From: Bacillota bacterium
GTDB taxonomy: Bacteria; Bacillota; Clostridia; Lutisporales; Lutisporaceae
Reading direction: 5' to 3'
Length of the DNA: 7,925 nucleotides
NCBI GenBank assembly: GCA_023405875.1
Contig: JAEXXN010000234.1
Coordinates: 1-7,925, forward strand
Position numbers and translations under genes: made by a program. Positions 6,177 through 7,925 of the stretch are shown in pieces (the stretch's first letter is position 1; each line of letters begins with the position of its first letter). The notes under the pieces are model-generated. The model was not told the DNA's origin and ran no database searches. It was given only the letters and a program-made list of their open reading frames with translations.

Positions 6177-7130
6177 ATGCAGAGGGATATTGACAGATAT
6201 ATTCTGGGAATAATGGAGGCTCCGGACATATTGACGGGCCTGGAAGCCTCGAATATAAGCCTGATAAGGCATGAGACTGTTGCGGGCATCATCAGAAAAA
6301 GGAAAAGAGATTCACATAAGGGAACTTATGGACGCGTAGGCATATTGGCAGGTTCAAAGGGTATGGCAGGGGCAGCGGTGCTGAACTGTAATGCCGCTCT
6401 GCGAAGCGGTGCAGGACTTGTAAAGGCATGTGTGACCGATTCCATTTATAATGTGGTTGAAGCCATGTCTCTGGAAGCAATAACCTACCCCTTTGACGAG
6501 AATGACATTCCCTACAGTGACCTGAATAAGGAGCTTATAAGCTTTTCCGATGTCATTGCTACAGGCTCCGGCTGTGCAAATATGAAAAATTACAGTGAAA
6601 TATTAAGCTTTCTTGTGGAAAGCTCAGAGAAGCCTCTGATATTGGATGCCGAAGGCATAAATACCCTGGACCCGGAAGCGTTAAAGCGGCACAGGCAGGA
6701 TATTGTACTGACTCCCCATTATGGAGAGATGGCAAGGCTTATTAAGAAGGATACCGGATATTTCAGGGAAGATATTGCTGCTAAAGCATCGGAATTTGCA
6801 AACAGGTATAATGTTTTTCTGGTATTGAAAGGCCCCAGGACTGTTATCTCCTGCCCCGACGGTCGCAGCTACATAAATACCACGGGGAATCCAGGTATGG
6901 CCACAGCCGGCAGCGGGGATGTCCTGACGGGAATGATAGCCGGGCTTGCAGGACAGGGGATAGGCTTGATTTCGGCTTTACGGACTGCCGTCTATCTACA
7001 CGGTTTGTCAGGAGATCTCGGGAGCGGAAGGTATGGAGAGAATTCCCTGATTGCAAGCGATATAATAAGCTTTATCCCTGAAGCGATGAAAACCATACAG
7101 CTTGAATGTTGTGAAAATAACGACATATAA
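6177..7130 (+). CDS. nnrD: ADP-dependent NAD(P)H-hydrate dehydratase (stand-alone, with linker-like N-terminal extension)
   Basis: A metabolite-repair enzyme of the ribokinase-like fold that dehydrates the S-form of hydrated NAD(P)H, using ADP in bacteria. Motifs run in the expected order: DSHKGTYGRVGILAGSKGMAGAA (45-67, quoted in part as HKGTYG and GSKGM), ALRSGAGLV (74-82), LDAEGIN (156-162), LTPHYGEMARL (178-188), VLKGPRTVI (216-224), NTTGNPGMATAGSGDVLTG (234-252, catalytic D248), and the closing SLIASDIISFIP (290-301). The domain is complete. Residues 1-40 do not belong to it and resemble the linker after the epimerase domain in bifunctional Nnr proteins; that epimerase domain is absent and the upstream gene is an unrelated cyclase. 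ATG 6177 has AAAGGA 10 bases upstream, rather far, plus the weaker GAAGAA. It shares a transcript with the cyclase; no terminator follows before the ncRNA promoter. Confidence 0.92.
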   Translation: MQRDIDRYILGIMEAPDILTGLEASNISLIRHETVAGIIRKRKRDSHKGTYGRVGILAGSKGMAGAAVLNCNAALRSGAGLVKACVTDSIYNVVEAMSLEAITYPFDENDIPYSDLNKELISFSDVIATGSGCANMKNYSEILSFLVESSEKPLILDAEGINTLDPEALKRHRQDIVLTPHYGEMARLIKKDTGYFREDIAAKASEFANRYNVFLVLKGPRTVISCPDGRSYINTTGNPGMATAGSGDVLTGMIAGLAGQGIGLISALRTAVYLHGLSGDLGSGRYGENSLIASDIISFIPEAMKTIQLECCENNDI

Positions 7131-7146
7131 AATTAGCGAATTGCTA

Positions 7147-7175
7147 TTGACGGAATATTCGGACAGATATATAAT
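7147..7175 (+). promoter_or_regulatory. Near-consensus sigma-A promoter for a non-coding RNA
   Basis: TTGACG (7147-7152) and TATAAT (7170-7175) are exactly 17 bases apart: 11 of 12 consensus positions match. It begins 16 bases after the nnrD stop codon and points into a 430-base region without a protein gene. Expected transcription start is about 7182. It is the strongest promoter in the window. Confidence 0.85.
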
Positions 7176-7181
7176 GAAAGT

Positions 7182-7612
7182 ACCCAAAGAAAAGGTACAA
7201 CCTGAGTAAGAGGGTTACCCGGAAATCGGCAGCTTAAGCTACTGATTACCTGCTGAAACAAAATAGTTTATCTTTTGAAGGGTAATGTGCAGTCATCTGA
7301 AAAACCGCTAGGTTAACAAGGTTCTGAAGATTTACCGCAAATCCAGTGAGATCGAAGTGAATCGGATAGCAACCACTTATTCAGAAATCCACTCCTTTTA
7401 AGAAGACGATTTAGATAAGCAGGAATTAAGGCTGAAGCGGAAGGCTGCGATGCTGAGCAGCGATGAATGACGCTTTCGGCAGGTGCAGAAATAGCCGGAT
7501 AAAACAGGGTAAGTAAAAGAAAAGGAGGACGTACTCCGTTGCAGTACACCTCGGAGAATGGATAGGTAAATTCGTGATAAAATCATGATTATCTGTCCAT
7601 TTTCCTTTTTTT
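7182..7612 (+). ncRNA. Candidate large structured non-coding RNA, about 430 nt, unknown class
   Basis: The span is bounded by a near-perfect promoter and a strong intrinsic terminator and has no open frame with a start signal. Visible hairpins, in order: AACC (7199-7202)/GGTT (7213-7216); TTACCC (7215-7220)/GGGTAA (7280-7285) enclosing CAGC (7230-7233)/GCTG (7252-7255); AACC-GCTA-GGTT (7303-7314); ATCC (7341-7344)/GGAT (7364-7367) with inner GAT/ATC. Next, GCTGAAGCG (7431-7439)/CGCTTTCGGC (7471-7480) encloses GCTGC (7444-7448)/GCAGC (7457-7461). Then GAGG (7525-7528)/CCTC (7549-7552) with inner GTACT/AGTAC, and finally the terminator stem. Unpaired parts are A-rich on the plus strand, as in structured RNAs. 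I see no RNase P core (GAGGAAAGTCC), SRP GGAAGCAGCC loop, tmRNA ends or riboswitch core. A class such as OLE, ROOL or raiA cannot be assigned or excluded by eye. Some pairs conflict with others, so the fold is only a sketch. Confidence 0.7.
7553..7612 (+). terminator. Long intrinsic terminator ending the ncRNA
   Basis: Bases 7553-7578 pair with 7582-7605 over 24 bp with an AAA loop: 17 bp from 7553-7569 with 7589-7605, a two-base bulge (7570-7571), then 7 bp. Four of the pairs are G-U, the rest Watson-Crick, and seven Ts (7606-7612) follow at once. Because the wobbles become mismatches on the other strand, the structure is tuned for the plus-strand transcript. Confidence 0.9.
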
Positions 7613-7616
7613 GCAG

Positions 7617-7660
7617 AAAAACTGATTGCCGGAATAAGCATTTCCGGCAATCAGTTTTTT
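7617..7660. terminator. Bidirectional terminator between the ncRNA and the convergent gene
   Basis: ACTGATTGCCGGAA (7621-7634) and TTCCGGCAATCAGT (7642-7655) form a perfect 14-bp stem with a 7-base loop. It is flanked by As on the left (7617-7620) and Ts on the right (7656-7660), which extend the pairing and give a T-tract on both strands. It stops the minus-strand gene whose stop codon is at 7699-7701 and backs up the ncRNA terminator. Confidence 0.92.
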
Positions 7661-7698
7661 AGCGAAAAATATTTACATATATAATTTAACGTAAAGCT

Positions 7699-7925
7699 CT
7701 AGCTTTGTTCCCATTCATCAAGCTTGCGCATGACTTCATCGTAGGTTTTACGGGAAATATCGGGAAGCTTCCCGCCCCAGGCCTTTTCAGCTTCCTTAAA
7801 GCCTTGGATTATAGCAGCTCTCATCTCCCCGAGCTTAGTCTTGTCGTCACCGGCAACGGCTTTTGCAAAGGCGACTATGTTATCGCTTACTGCCCTGACT
7901 CCCAGCTCTCCATCCTCAGAAACGG
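7699..7925 (-). CDS. Conserved protein of unknown function, C-terminal 74 residues
   Basis: The minus strand is open from the right edge of the window to the stop at 7699-7701 (CTA on the plus strand); the start lies outside. The visible 74 residues are highly charged and helical, without Cys or His and without a membrane segment. They read, in part, GVRAVSDNIVAFAKAVAGDD, then MRAAIIQGFKEAEKAWGG, KLPDISRKTYDEVM and a final KLDEWEQS. The pattern of a FKEAEKA helix followed by G-KLPDIS-KTYD-VM-KLD-W is one I recognise as recurrent in small clostridial proteins of no known function; I cannot give a role. Normal codon use and a dedicated terminator argue that it is a real gene. It converges on the ncRNA. 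Confidence 0.75.
   Translation of the reverse strand, partial: VSEDGELGVRAVSDNIVAFAKAVAGDDKTKLGEMRAAIIQGFKEAEKAWGGKLPDISRKTYDEVMRKLDEWEQS

Noticed and set aside
7539..7569. Mini reading frames after AAAGGAGG (TTG 7539, ATG 7558)
   Set aside because: They are 8 and 3 codons long, sit in hairpins and end within the terminator; kept only as an observation, not as a gene.
7182..7612. RNase P RNA, tmRNA, SRP RNA or c-di-GMP riboswitch
   Set aside because: The hallmark motifs (GAGGAAAGTCC and ACAGAA core for RNase P; CCA-ended tRNA-like 3' end for tmRNA; the GGAAGCAGCC apical loop for SRP; the GEMM core for c-di-GMP-I) are not seen on either strand. The region ends in its own terminator with no downstream gene on the same strand, which also argues against a riboswitch.
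7313..7650. Three overlapping minus-strand open frames of 62-78 codons
   Set aside because: They overlap each other in different frames, have no ribosome binding sites, and two of them run through the terminator hairpin; they reflect the reverse of the structured RNA.
1..7925. CRISPR arrays, insertion sequences, tRNAs or attachment sites
   Set aside because: No regularly spaced repeats, transposase fragments, terminal inverted repeats with target duplications, or cloverleaf sequences were seen.

Overview
The window looks like a chromosomal segment of a low-to-moderate GC Gram-positive anaerobe of the class Clostridia. Reasons visible in the sequence are strong AGGAGG-type ribosome binding sites, heavy use of ATA, AGG and AGA codons, a family II (Mn/Co) pyrophosphatase of the CBS-DRTGG type, a UbiX/LpdD-like pair of the Firmicutes type, and many Rho-independent terminators. 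This is an inference from protein families and codon style; no marker gene fixes the genus. I saw no insertion sequence, phage gene, CRISPR array, tRNA or rRNA.

Layout, left to right. (1) The 3' end of prfC (release factor 3), closed by a terminator. (2) A 344-base gap with a possible promoter, then ubiX and an overlapping lpdD-like gene, closed by a terminator. Together they make and handle prenylated FMN for a UbiD-type decarboxylase that is not in the window. (3) A two-gene unit with an ATGA overlap: a zinc-phospholipase-C-like hydrolase homologue and a 546-residue CBS/DRTGG-regulated pyrophosphatase. (4) A TSUP (TauE/SafE) membrane transporter with its own terminator. (5) A consensus-like promoter driving a cytosolic PAS-GGDEF diguanylate cyclase, followed 30 bases later by nnrD (ADP-dependent NAD(P)H-hydrate dehydratase), which keeps a short N-terminal extension resembling the linker of bifunctional Nnr. 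(6) A 568-base region without a credible protein gene. (7) On the minus strand, the C-terminal part of a small conserved protein of unknown function, facing the rest.

The most interesting part is region 6. It is not empty: an almost perfect sigma-A promoter (TTGACG, 17 bases, TATAAT) lies just after nnrD, and about 430 bases later there is a 24-bp terminator hairpin with seven Ts. Between them are several well-formed, partly nested hairpins, A-rich loops and no open frame with a start signal. This is best read as an independently transcribed, large structured non-coding RNA on the plus strand. I could not match it to RNase P RNA, tmRNA, SRP RNA or a c-di-GMP riboswitch by their hallmark motifs. 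A second, bidirectional terminator separates it from the convergent gene.

Apart from the ncRNA the genes are mostly housekeeping or metabolic maintenance: translation termination, flavin cofactor supply, pyrophosphate removal under adenylate control, anion export, c-di-GMP signalling and metabolite repair.
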